A stretch of 10,946 nt of DNA from Candidatus Neomicrothrix sp. UBA4542 (GCA_002388005.1 DGLO01000147.1:1678-12623); one strand, 5' to 3'; positions 1 through 6,588 are shown, counted from the stretch's first letter. Translations and numbers: made by a program. The notes: a model not told the origin generated them from the letters alone.

Positions 1-782
1 TCAACATCAGACAGGTTGCTCGCCCGGTGAGCGGTGGATAGGTAGCGATCATTGGTCCAACGCTTCAGCATGTCACCGCTGTTGACTAAAAATGAACGAG
101 GGATTACGGGAGGTTGAATCCATTCATCGCCTGCTGGCTTCACCTCAAGACCTGGAATGTCGTTGACCGGCAGGAACGTAAATATCGAACTGTCGGTGTG
201 AGGAGCTAGACCCCATTCATCGTCGGCGTATTGCATCACGGGGTAGTGCGACATGCGAAGCGTCACACTGGGAATATCAAAATCTTGCGCGAAAAACTCA
301 GCGTCAAGATCTAACGACAAGGCCAGCAACGTCATCAACGAACCCGCCAAACGCTCCATCTTCTGAATATACGAAGCTGTCAACTCTTGAAACCCGTCCA
401 GGGAGGGGTATTGATTGCTCACCCGGTACCCACCCTCGTGTACGAAAAAGGCCTCATTTTGGTTTGGTTTGCGAACCTCCCCGGCTATTTCACTGGCATA
501 GGAAGTTCCGGCACCCATGCCGAGATAGCCGCCATGGGTGCGGTCCATCTTGAGTGCCTCTTTCTTTTCTTGAGGAAGGTCATGCAAGGCTCGAGTCGCT
601 TCATAAATTTCTTCAACCAAGCTCCAAGAAACCCCATGGTTGATGATTGAAAAGAATCCGATTTGTTCTAACGCATGACGTAACTCCTGCGCCAAGTCGC
701 GAACACCGTTTGAGTCGCCATCGAGTAACGGTTGAAGGTCCAGCACGGGAATCAACCCTGTTGAAGCCTCAGCTACAGCCAC
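1..782 (-). CDS. Isopenicillin N synthase family 2-oxoglutarate/Fe(II)-dependent oxygenase (partial, 3' end missing)
   Basis: Cytosolic non-haem iron oxygenase; members couple oxidation of a small molecule to 2-oxoglutarate decarboxylation (or, in IPNS itself, use O2 alone). Reading the minus strand gives 260 codons with no stop before the window edge. The N-terminal DIOX_N part (about residues 10-115) has the typical GFFSIINHGV segment at 42-51. The double-stranded beta-helix part carries the iron ligands His195 and Asp197 (PHTD) and His252 (STAHRA), preceded by the family's VNSGDMLKRWTN stretch. The RxS motif that would bind 2-oxoglutarate should lie just beyond the edge, so roughly 60-90 residues are missing. 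The start is GTG at 782: an in-frame TAG lies 21 bases upstream, and AAGGA sits about 6 bases before the GTG. It is the last of four co-directional genes. The substrate cannot be told from sequence; the class is secure. Confidence 0.9.
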   Translation of the reverse strand, partial: MAVAEASTGLIPVLDLQPLLDGDSNGVRDLAQELRHALEQIGFFSIINHGVSWSLVEEIYEATRALHDLPQEKKEALKMDRTHGGYLGMGAGTSYASEIAGEVRKPNQNEAFFVHEGGYRVSNQYPSLDGFQELTASYIQKMERLAGSLMTLLALSLDLDAEFFAQDFDIPSVTLRMSHYPVMQYADDEWGLAPHTDSSIFTFLPVNDIPGLEVKPAGDEWIQPPVIPRSFLVNSGDMLKRWTNDRYLSTAHRASNLSDV

Positions 783-847
783 AGCGTTCCTTTCATCGGT
801 CTATCCCAAGGGTAGTTAACTGCAATGTGGTGATCTCGAATGCGAAT

Positions 848-1273
848 TTACGCCGGATCGATAGTGACTTCGCGTTGGGCGAATTTCCAGCCTTCACCAG
901 TTTTCGACAACTGATCTCTGTAAACGCCTGTGGCCCGAAATTGCGCTGAATCTCCTTGCCCGGCGCTGTGCGCGTTGAGGTAGCACTGCATGGTTGCAGA
1001 ATCATCGTTGCCATCTATCACCAGATTCCAGTTCCAGTGTCGAGCCCGGCCTTGGTTAATTGAGAAATGAGTTTCTGCATACGCTCTGAGGGCGCCCTCG
1101 CCCTGGTGGGTGCCTCCCAGGGGAGCTCCGTCCGGGAGACCTAAGCAGCTGAAAACCCCATCTGAGGTAAACGTCTCTACCCAACCATCAATATCTCCGA
1201 AATCGATCGCAAAGTTGTAACGAGCCAACAACTGACGGATTTCTTCATGGTCATCTGATGTGAGTGGCATCAT
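848..1273 (-). CDS. SnoaL-like / NTF2-like fold protein
   Basis: A 141-residue protein of the SnoaL-like (NTF2 fold) superfamily, small cone-shaped alpha+beta barrels that serve as hydratases, isomerases, cyclases or ring-hydroxylase beta-type subunits. The N-terminal helix pattern is typical: RYNFAIDFGDIDGW at 18-31, then the F-x-x-D-G segment ending near residue 41. The middle holds an RARHWNWNLVIDG stretch and the last strand ends in a WKFAQREVTIDP-like tail, as in SnoaL_4 proteins. The frame is open from a further in-frame codon at 1294, but I prefer ATG at 1273 because AGGAAGGGAG lies directly upstream of it. The gene is 46 bases after the small unknown gene and 65 bases before the oxygenase, probably in one transcription unit. 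Catalytic role unknown; family call fairly sure. Confidence 0.85.
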   Translation of the reverse strand: MMPLTSDDHEEIRQLLARYNFAIDFGDIDGWVETFTSDGVFSCLGLPDGAPLGGTHQGEGALRAYAETHFSINQGRARHWNWNLVIDGNDDSATMQCYLNAHSAGQGDSAQFRATGVYRDQLSKTGEGWKFAQREVTIDPA

Positions 1274-1319
1274 GAACTCCCTTCCTGATTGCAACGTTAG
1301 GTCCTACCGACAACTCGGA

Positions 1320-1679
1320 TCATCTCGTGGACATCTCATGCAGATCAGCTGAGATTTCGCCAATCACATCGCGTAAGTGTTCCAGAACTCTCTTACCTTC
1401 GACGAGCGAACGCCATTCGCGTCGCTTCATGCGCTCAAGTCGTTCTCCAATTGAAGACAAAGCGCTGTCGGCGTCGTCGTAAGCAGATGATGCGGCTAAT
1501 GGATCGCCCAGGTATGTCGCCAAGCCGTGGAGGCGTAAGTGAAGTTGATGGAGGAGAGCCTGGCGATCCTCGGGCACTCTTTTGGGAACGCGCGGCGGAA
1601 GCGTTTTGAAAAAGTATTCGACGTCGGCTGGAGTGAGACGCCTCACATCTAACCCAGCGATGTGATCGGATCGACTCAC
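1320..1679 (-). CDS. Hypothetical small helical protein
   Basis: I do not recognise this 119-residue protein. It has no signal peptide, membrane segment or cysteine pair. It is charged and looks mostly helical: an Arg/Pro-rich segment near residues 29-38, then long amphipathic stretches rich in Leu, Arg and Glu (about 39-62 and 70-119), which may form a helical hairpin or bundle. The start is GTG at 1679, with GGGGA about 6 bases upstream. Support for it being real comes from its position: it fills the only gap between two clear genes on the same strand, 28 bases after the oxidoreductase stop and 46 bases before the SnoaL-like start. Another open frame on the same strand (1435-1698) overlaps it but has low-complexity Arg/Ser composition and is less credible. 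Confidence 0.6.
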   Translation of the reverse strand: MSRSDHIAGLDVRRLTPADVEYFFKTLPPRVPKRVPEDRQALLHQLHLRLHGLATYLGDPLAASSAYDDADSALSSIGERLERMKRREWRSLVEGKRVLEHLRDVIGEISADLHEMSTR

Positions 1680-1707
1680 CCTTCGTCCCCGAAATCAACG
1701 TGTTGTT

Positions 1708-2655
1708 TCACGAGAGATACTCGGCAATTTTTTCAGCGGCATATCTTCCCGAATCGAAAGCGCCTTCAACCTTTGGGCCATTGAAGGCCTCTCCCGCCAT
1801 AACGATCAGGGGTTGGTTACCCCACACCAACGCTGATTCTTCAAGAACCTGAATCGGACCCGCGTAACGCCACCGTTCCACCATGCTCGCCACGGAAACG
1901 ATCGGTCCAATCTCGGCTTGGACCTGTGCTGATGCGAACTCAATGAGTTTCTGATCCGGCTCGTCCCAAAGAGCCGCACTTGCATCATTTGAAAGATGAA
2001 CAGTGATTGCGGGGACATCGCTCAGGCCCTTGGCCGCGTTGTCGGTGACAAAGGCCAGGTCCGGGTCATCTACCAATTGGATGCCACCGTGCGTGGGAAG
2101 ACCCTCGGGGTGTTCTTCCAAGGAAAAAAGAACGGCAACCGTTCGCTTGTATTCGACGCCGTTCAACCTGTTCAAAAGTCGGTCCGGGGGTTGAAGATCA
2201 GAATGTTGGGACAAGGCAAGGCTTACCGGAACGGGTGGGGTCAGGACGATGGCAGGAGCTTCCAGATGCTCGAGGTGGTGGACGCGTTCGTCGAGATGAA
2301 CTGTTGCATCAGCCTGGGCTAACAGCCAGGCAGCGAGGGCCGTCATATCGGGTACACCGCGCCATCTTTCGTAGCCGTCTGGCGGCTCGTCAAAACCATT
2401 CGTCCACACTTTGACCGCTCCGTCTGCCGCTGCGGCGTCCACCACGCTTCGAAATGTTTGACCTCGAGTAGTGAAGAATTGTGCCCCGTGATCGAAGCGG
2501 GCTTGACCGATCCTTGCGTGCGCCATTCGCCCACCGGGGTGTTGTTCGGCTTCATACACGCGAGCTTTCAATCCCAATTCGCTTAATCGGTGTGCTGCGG
2601 ACGCTCCAGCGATGCCAGCTCCGATGATGGCGATTTCAGTTGAGGAGCTACCCAT
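1708..2655 (-). CDS. Renalase-like NAD(P)/FAD-dependent oxidoreductase
   Basis: A 315-residue flavoprotein of the renalase / amine-oxidase-like group (COG3380 type). Bacterial renalases oxidise the wrongly reduced isomers 2- and 6-dihydro-NAD(P) back to NAD(P), passing electrons to O2; whether this member does so is inference. The N-terminal Rossmann motif is GAGIAG at 12-17, with an acidic ribose-binding Glu at 35, a GGRM motif at 41-44 and a DHGAQFFTTR stretch at 55-64, which is very characteristic of bacterial renalases. The C-terminus has the second FAD segment (GEAFNGPKVEGAFDSG, about 288-303). Length is normal for the family (about 310-340). No good Shine-Dalgarno precedes the ATG at 2655; a TAAGTT box 7-12 bases upstream suggests a leaderless transcript. 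It leads the four-gene minus-strand cluster and diverges from the MDR gene. Confidence 0.85.
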   Translation of the reverse strand: MGSSSTEIAIIGAGIAGASAAHRLSELGLKARVYEAEQHPGGRMAHARIGQARFDHGAQFFTTRGQTFRSVVDAAAADGAVKVWTNGFDEPPDGYERWRGVPDMTALAAWLLAQADATVHLDERVHHLEHLEAPAIVLTPPVPVSLALSQHSDLQPPDRLLNRLNGVEYKRTVAVLFSLEEHPEGLPTHGGIQLVDDPDLAFVTDNAAKGLSDVPAITVHLSNDASAALWDEPDQKLIEFASAQVQAEIGPIVSVASMVERWRYAGPIQVLEESALVWGNQPLIVMAGEAFNGPKVEGAFDSGRYAAEKIAEYLS

Positions 2656-2661
2656 GACTTG

Positions 2662-2667
2662 AACTTA
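2662..2667 (-). promoter_or_regulatory. Candidate -10 box for a leaderless transcript of the renalase-like gene
   Basis: On the minus strand this reads TAAGTT (TAnnnT pattern) and ends 6 bases before the ATG at 2655, so transcription would start at or next to the start codon. No Shine-Dalgarno sequence is visible there, which fits. No clear -35 box was found. Assigned by eye. Confidence 0.35.
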
Positions 2668-2696
2668 CTCTGACCTTGGGGGAAGTAGGTTGGTGC

Positions 2697-2717
2697 GGTT
2701 CGATCGAAACCCGAACC
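2697..2717. promoter_or_regulatory. Inverted repeat in divergent promoter region (candidate operator)
   Basis: Arms GGTTCG and CGAACC are perfect reverse complements separated by 9 bases; nested inside is the 10-base palindrome TTCGATCGAA (2699-2708). The element sits in the 74-base gap between the divergent renalase-like and MDR genes, ending 12 bases before the MDR start codon and overlapping where its promoter or 5' leader must be. A dimeric repressor such as a TetR or MarR family protein could bind here, but no such regulator gene is nearby. Confidence 0.35.
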
Positions 2718-2729
2718 AGAGGGGACATT

Positions 2730-3719
2730 ATGAGGGCTTGGAGGCTTAGTGAACTTGGTGACCCTTGGGACGTTCTTTCGTTGGAACAGGTCGAGTCTCC
2801 GTCTCCGGGTGTAGGTGAGGCAAGAGTTGAGGTGTCGGCGAGCGATTTGAACTTTGCGGATATTTTGCAATGCCAAGGCCAGTACCAGGTTCGGTTGAAT
2901 CCTCCGTTCACGCCGGGTATGAGTGTCGCGGGGACCGTCGTAGAGGTCGGTCCTGAATGCGATTTGCGGCCCGGTGACCGCGTGCTTGGAATGACAGCGT
3001 CGGGTTGGGGTGGTTACGCGGAGGAAGCGTTAGTGCGCGGTCATGACATGCGCATCGTTCCTTCAAACGTTTCTCTGCCCGCAGCATCTGCCATGAACGT
3101 CATCTACGCCACGGGTTGGACAGCTCTCCATAGACGAGGACACATGCAGCCGGGTGAAACAGTTCTTGTCCTTGCCGCTGCGGGAGGAGTCGGATCTGCC
3201 GCTGTGCAAATGGCAAAGGTTCATGGTTGTACCGTCATCGCTGCTGCCGGAGGTAGCGACAAGGTTGAGGTTTGCCGGTCACTTGGTGCCGACGTTGTGG
3301 TGGATTACAACTCCGAAGATTTGTACGAAAAAGTGATGGACGCCACAGCGGGTAGGGGTTGCGATTTGATTTATGATCCCGTTGGCGGTGACTTCTTTGA
3401 CATAGCGCGGCGACTCGTTGCATGGGAGGGTCGTTTACTGGTTGTCGGATTCGCGAGTGGGGATATCCCTAGTGCTCCAGCCAACCACCTTCTCGTGAAG
3501 AACTATTCGGTGGTAGGTGTTCATATGGGTGGCTACAAGGGCCGCATGGATGAAGTGCTCGACGACTGTTATTCCCAATTGTGGGAGATGGTGAGCAACG
3601 GGACGCTTGATCCGCTGGTCAGTAGAGAGCTGCGCCTAGAGGACCTCGTCGACGGTCTAGTAGATCTATCTGCTCGAAAAACGACCGGCCGGGTAATGCT
3701 CCGACCAGACCTGAGGTGA
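2730..3719 (+). CDS. Zinc-independent MDR oxidoreductase, NADPH:quinone reductase-like
   Basis: A 329-residue cytosolic medium-chain dehydrogenase/reductase of the quinone oxidoreductase type; relatives reduce quinones or the double bond of enones and enoyl-CoAs with NADPH. The N-terminal GroES-like domain (about 1-120) has NFADILQCQGQY at 41-52 and the PGDRV turn at 81-85, without the zinc-binding cysteines of alcohol dehydrogenases. The Rossmann domain has LAAAGGVGSAAVQMAK at 148-163, and Lys178 in SDK is placed to contact the NADP 2'-phosphate. Length is typical (320-340). The frame extends to an ATG at 2676, but the ATG at 2730 is preferred: it begins with the family's usual MRAW start and is preceded by GAGGGGAC. 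It converges with the asparaginase gene, with 14 bases between the two stops. Natural substrate unknown. Confidence 0.9.
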   Translation: MRAWRLSELGDPWDVLSLEQVESPSPGVGEARVEVSASDLNFADILQCQGQYQVRLNPPFTPGMSVAGTVVEVGPECDLRPGDRVLGMTASGWGGYAEEALVRGHDMRIVPSNVSLPAASAMNVIYATGWTALHRRGHMQPGETVLVLAAAGGVGSAAVQMAKVHGCTVIAAAGGSDKVEVCRSLGADVVVDYNSEDLYEKVMDATAGRGCDLIYDPVGGDFFDIARRLVAWEGRLLVVGFASGDIPSAPANHLLVKNYSVVGVHMGGYKGRMDEVLDDCYSQLWEMVSNGTLDPLVSRELRLEDLVDGLVDLSARKTTGRVMLRPDLR

Positions 3720-3733
3720 GTGTCGGCTGTTTC

Positions 3734-4693
3734 TTAAGGGGTCTTACGGGCAATTCGGATTTCTCCAATGTTGGTGCCGGCCCAATTCGTTAGAACTTTC
3801 GGGGATGCGTGGTCGATGCAATCAAGGCGATCAAGTATCCACTCGGCTGCCGTTTCTGCGGCACGGGGGTGGCCATCGCGTGCTTTAAGGGCGAAAGCGA
3901 AGCCCTCACGGAGATCGACCCCGCAAAACACACCCTCGGCGCCGGTCTTTACTGCAGCTGCCCCGTCGGCGGATTCCATCAGGCGGGTACACGCTCGACC
4001 TGAACCTGCGACAAGGAATGGTTCACCAACCATCGCTTGCAACAGTCGTCTGCCAGCTCCCCGCGATCCAAGCTGTGACCATCCTGTCGCCAAGTGGTTC
4101 AGTGGGATCGACCACACCGGTACCCCGCACCCGTCCACACCTGGCCTTTGTTGACTTAGATCGATCCGACAGAAATCTTCAACCGCTGGTGTTACAAATT
4201 GCTTCATTACGGGATGCTCGGGGGATATGTACCCCGATGGATTCACCTGGAAGTGGATAGACATAGCAACAAATCCGGTGTGTTTCCCAGAGCAATTATT
4301 GTGACGGCTATCCGGCTCGAGGCCGGCTCTTACAAGATCACGAGCTGCCGCCGGGTCGCCGGGAACGTGAGCGCCGCATTCGAGGATGTGGTGGGAAACT
4401 CCTAGCGTGTCTAGCCACTGGTCAACGACCTGAGTGTGACGACTTTCACCGTTGTGACTTGAGCATGCGATGGCGAGGTGCTCGTCGTTAAGGCCTGTTG
4501 CGTCGGCGATGCCTTCGCTGATTAGGGGTGTCGCCTGAATGGGTTTGAGAGATGACCGAGGCAACGTCGGTCGGTCGGGTTCACCCCATCCGTCAATCAA
4601 CTTGCCGACGCTGTCAACTAACGCCACGTCGACTAGATGGCGGCTTTCGACGCTGGAGCCACGGGTGACTTCAACAACTAGGGGATCGTTCAC
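3734..4693 (-). CDS. Asparaginase, Rhizobium etli type (Asparaginase_II family)
   Basis: A 319-residue protein of the family containing the R. etli ReAV asparaginase (PF06089), unrelated in fold to the E. coli enzymes; it hydrolyses L-asparagine to aspartate and ammonia. Conserved pieces are all present: the Ser47-x-x-Lys50 pair in RSSLKPIQ, the SSHNGE motif at 78-83, Cys134 and Lys137 in HNNCSGKH, Cys189 in DGCGVP and KTGAEGVFCG at 249-258. These correspond to the catalytic Ser-Lys and the zinc-site Cys/Lys/Cys described for the R. etli enzyme. No signal peptide, so cytosolic. Length is a little short of the usual 330-370, with no visible gap. The start is GTG at 4693, with only a weak GAGA upstream. 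It diverges from the SDR at 4761 and is not clearly in an operon. With alanine dehydrogenase in the window, it suggests use of amino acids as nitrogen source. Confidence 0.9.
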   Translation of the reverse strand: MNDPLVVEVTRGSSVESRHLVDVALVDSVGKLIDGWGEPDRPTLPRSSLKPIQATPLISEGIADATGLNDEHLAIACSSHNGESRHTQVVDQWLDTLGVSHHILECGAHVPGDPAAARDLVRAGLEPDSRHNNCSGKHTGFVAMSIHFQVNPSGYISPEHPVMKQFVTPAVEDFCRIDLSQQRPGVDGCGVPVWSIPLNHLATGWSQLGSRGAGRRLLQAMVGEPFLVAGSGRACTRLMESADGAAAVKTGAEGVFCGVDLREGFAFALKARDGHPRAAETAAEWILDRLDCIDHASPKVLTNWAGTNIGEIRIARKTP

Positions 4694-4760
4694 CGCACCA
4701 GTCTCTCAGAGCGTGAACACGACAGTGCTGCAAGACTTAGACCCACAGAGAGGGGCACCG

Positions 4761-5504
4761 ATGGGGAAACTAGACGGGCGGTTGGCGTTAGTGACAGGAG
4801 CAAGTCGTGGGATAGGTGAGCATTGCGCTCGAGCGCTCAGTGAACAAGGTGCTCGGGTAGGGCTTGCTGCCCGTTCAGAAGAGGACCTAATCCGAGTTGC
4901 CGCACAGCTTCCTAATGACCCGGTGGTGCTCCCTGCAGACCTAGCACGACCGGGTGCTGGCGCGGAGTTGGCTTCGTCGGCAGTGAAGGCCCTCGGCGGC
5001 GTGGACATCCTGGTGAATAACGCCGGTATAAGTGAAATCAAAGGTGAGGATGAAATGGTGATGCGCGTCAACTACCACGCGCCACTTGAAACCACCAAGG
5101 CTCTTATCCGACAAATGGCTGAACGCGGCCACGGGTCGGTCATCCACATGTCATCGGTAGCCGGCGCAACCGGAGTAGCGGAACTCCCCACATATGGTGC
5201 AACGAAGGCAGCGCTTGACTCTCTCACCCGCAGCCAAGCCGCTCAACTGGGCAAATTCGGGATAAGAGTAAATGCAGTGGCCCCAGGGTTGATCATCACG
5301 GAAATGTGGGAGGAAGGACGCAAAACTCCAGGACTGGCAGATGGGCTAGCCAGCCATATTGCGTTAGGTCGGTGGGGCGAGCCAGAAGAAATAGGGTCCG
5401 TCGTAGCGTTTTTAGCGGGTGATGATGCTGCCTATATCACCGGTCAAACAATTTTGGTAGACGGCGGATTTCACGGAGTGACCGCTTGGGGTAATTACTT
5501 CTAA
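4761..5504 (+). CDS. SDR family oxidoreductase (classical, NADP-type)
   Basis: A 247-residue classical short-chain dehydrogenase/reductase, related to FabG-like 3-oxoacyl reductases and other alcohol/ketone oxidoreductases. Cofactor motif TGASRGIG is at 12-19; Arg38 at the end of the second beta strand (AARS) favours NADP(H). NNAG is at 86-89, and the catalytic set is Asn104, Ser132, Tyr145 and Lys149 (YGATK). The C-terminal end has the usual ITGQTILVDGG segment. The open frame continues upstream to 4539, but that part is the antisense of the asparaginase gene. The ATG at 4761 starts right at the SDR domain and follows AGAGGGG at good spacing. The gene diverges from the asparaginase with 67 bases between starts. 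The substrate cannot be predicted. Confidence 0.92.
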   Translation: MGKLDGRLALVTGASRGIGEHCARALSEQGARVGLAARSEEDLIRVAAQLPNDPVVLPADLARPGAGAELASSAVKALGGVDILVNNAGISEIKGEDEMVMRVNYHAPLETTKALIRQMAERGHGSVIHMSSVAGATGVAELPTYGATKAALDSLTRSQAAQLGKFGIRVNAVAPGLIITEMWEEGRKTPGLADGLASHIALGRWGEPEEIGSVVAFLAGDDAAYITGQTILVDGGFHGVTAWGNYF

Positions 5505-5656
5505 CTGTTAGTCACGTCGGGCGATGTGTGCCAGCGGTTGGCGACTGCTTAACGAACAACCAGGACAGCCTTGATCTCGTCTTGACCACCAGCCCCGACC
5601 ACCCTTGTCCGCGCATAGTCACAGATCGGAGGGTCTCACTTGCCTAGGATGCGGCT
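5505..5656. other. Intergenic region upstream of the peroxiredoxin
   Basis: This 152-base gap holds no convincing gene or terminator hairpin. On the minus strand a 28-codon stop-to-stop segment (about 5549-5632) ends in a DEIKAVLVVR-like tail that faintly recalls the C-terminus of acyl-CoA synthetases; it has no usable start and may be chance or a relic. A TAGGAT box (5645-5650) lies just before the peroxiredoxin start and could be a -10 element, its AGGA could serve as a ribosome binding site, or both. Confidence 0.4.
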
Positions 5657-6106
5657 GTGCGAACAGGCGAGCTGGCTCCAGATTTTGAGGCCGAAAATCA
5701 ATTTGGGGCACTTGTTCGATTCACCGACTTGTTGCTATCAGGCCCGGTAGTCCTCTTCTTTTTTCCGAAGGCTATGACGCCGGGTTGAACCAAGGAAAGC
5801 TGTTACTTCCGAGACCTGAGCGAAGAGTTCGAAAAAGCCGGGGCGTCGGTAGTAGGAATCAGCGCCGATCCGTCGGATCGGCTTCTTAACTTTGATGAAA
5901 CACATCGCCTGGGTTTTGTGCTCCTGTCTGATCCTGACCGAAGTGTCGCGAGAAAATTTGGAGTCAAGCGAATGGCATCATTGCCAAATAAGCGACACAC
6001 CTTCGTAATCGGTACCGACGGTCGGGTACTTAGTGTCATTACCAGCGAAGCCAGCATGACAAAGCACGGTGATGAAGCGTTGAAGGCGCTGACCGCCGGT
6101 CTGTAG
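5657..6106 (+). CDS. bcp: Bcp/PrxQ-type peroxiredoxin, selenocysteine-containing (in-frame TGA at 5786)
   Basis: Thiol peroxidase of the bacterioferritin-comigratory-protein class, reducing H2O2 and organic or lipid hydroperoxides in the cytosol. The frame runs 149 codons from GTG 5657 to TAG 6104-6106, the usual Bcp length (about 150), with one internal TGA at codon 44. The active-site segment reads FFPKAMTPG-(TGA)-TKESCYFRDL; E. coli Bcp has PKAMTPGCT, so TGA replaces the peroxidatic cysteine. Other site residues are intact: Pro37, Thr41, the resolving Cys49 (C-x4-C spacing) and Arg113 in KRHTFVIGTDG. The sequence after the TGA remains typical Bcp to its end (VVGISAD, VLLSDPD, KFGV). GTG 5657 is the first possible start because an in-frame TAG lies at 5645; AGGA is 7 bases upstream. 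Translation as a selenoprotein is inferred; a recent nonsense mutation or base error is the alternative. Gene finders will probably report only 5918-6106 or nothing. Confidence 0.85.
5786..5788 (+). other. Probable selenocysteine (Sec) codon TGA
   Basis: TGA at codon 44 of the peroxiredoxin frame, exactly where Bcp proteins have the peroxidatic cysteine of TPGC. The frame is open for 43 codons before and 105 sense codons after it. Replacement of a catalytic redox Cys by Sec with conserved flanks is the classic signature used to recognise selenoproteins. Confidence 0.8.
5798..5829 (+). promoter_or_regulatory. Candidate bacterial SECIS element
   Basis: Hand-folded stem-loop just 3' of the TGA, inside the coding sequence as bacterial SECIS elements are. 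The upper stem is CUUC (5806-5809) with GAAG (5822-5825), closing a 12-base apical loop whose second base is G. The lower stem is AGCU (5798-5801) with AGUU (5826-5829, one G-U pair), with a four-base bulge (5802-5805) on the 5' side. The loop begins 21 bases after the TGA, within the 16-37 range used in bacterial SECIS models. A competing hairpin (GGAA 5794-5797 with UUCC 5807-5810) is possible. No folding energy was calculated. Confidence 0.5.
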
Positions 6107-6118
6107 AGCCCAGCTCTA
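6104..6118. terminator. Short hairpin between convergent genes, possible weak terminator
   Basis: Perfect 6-base stem TAGAGC / GCTCTA with a 3-base loop, overlapping the peroxiredoxin stop and lying in the 17-base gap before the converging Lrp/AsnC stop. There is no T-run after it on the plus strand, so if it terminates transcription it is not a canonical intrinsic terminator. Confidence 0.3.
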
Positions 6119-6123
6119 AACGG

Positions 6124-6588
6124 TCACAACAATGCCGTCGCTGGGCGGTCCAAAACGGTTCGTAAAGCGAAGCTGGACTGTACGCGTGCGACATGGGGGA
6201 GATGGGCAAGTTGCCGGCGATGAATGCTTTCGTAGCTGGTGACGTCATCACAGGCGACATGAACTAAGTAATCGAAGCCGCCCGCTATCAAGTGGCAAGA
6301 CAGAACATCGGGACAGTCCGCGACCGCGGCTTCAAACTCGTCTAGTTGGCTGTCGCTTTGACCATTGAGGGTGATCTCCACAAATACTGAAGTCCCTCGA
6401 CCTATCGCGCTGCGATTTGCCACGACGGTGTAACTCTCAATGATGCCCTCGTTTTCGAGTCGACGTACTCGTCGGAGGGTCGCTGACTGTGACATGTGGA
6501 CCTTGTCAGCCAACTCGGCGTTGGTGGCGCGCGCCGCTTGTCCTAGATAGCCCAAAAGGAGTCGGTCGATATCGTCAAGATATACCAT
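6124..6588 (-). CDS. Lrp/AsnC family transcriptional regulator (AldR-like)
   Basis: A 154-residue DNA-binding protein of the feast/famine family. Residues 1-60 form the winged helix-turn-helix (LDDIDRLLLGYL, then ELADKVHMSQSATLRRVRRLENEGII, with the recognition helix at SQSATLRRV). The rest is the RAM domain that binds amino acids and builds octamers (VFVEITL, then the AVADCPDVLSCHLIAGGFDYLVHV segment). The frame opens at GTG 6600, but that codon overlaps the strong AGGAGGTGA ribosome binding site, so ATG 6588 is the better start. The gene diverges from alanine dehydrogenase across 157 bases. Mycobacterial AldR sits in this arrangement and controls ald in response to amino acids, so a role as alanine-responsive regulator of the neighbouring ald is likely. 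Family call is secure; the target is inferred. Confidence 0.92.
   Translation of the reverse strand: MVYLDDIDRLLLGYLGQAARATNAELADKVHMSQSATLRRVRRLENEGIIESYTVVANRSAIGRGTSVFVEITLNGQSDSQLDEFEAAVADCPDVLSCHLIAGGFDYLVHVACDDVTSYESIHRRQLAHLPHVARVQSSFALRTVLDRPATALL

Noticed and set aside
3768..4405. Overlapping plus-strand open frames opposite the asparaginase
   Set aside because: They are antisense to a gene with complete family motifs, and their products are low-complexity and match nothing.
4539..4760. N-terminal extension of the SDR frame
   Set aside because: It lies mostly antisense to the asparaginase 5' end and has no SDR character. The ATG at 4761 has a good ribosome binding site and begins at the domain.
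5549..5632. Minus-strand 28-codon segment ending in DEIKAVLVVR, faintly like the C-terminal end of an acyl-CoA synthetase
   Set aside because: Stop codons bound it on both sides, there is no start codon or ribosome binding site, and the match is too short to tell a decayed gene from chance.
5786..5788. Reading the TGA as a disabling nonsense mutation (pseudogene)
   Set aside because: Only this one lesion is seen, it hits exactly the redox Cys, the frame stays open and well conserved to the normal end, and a plausible SECIS follows. It remains the main alternative until Sec genes are found.
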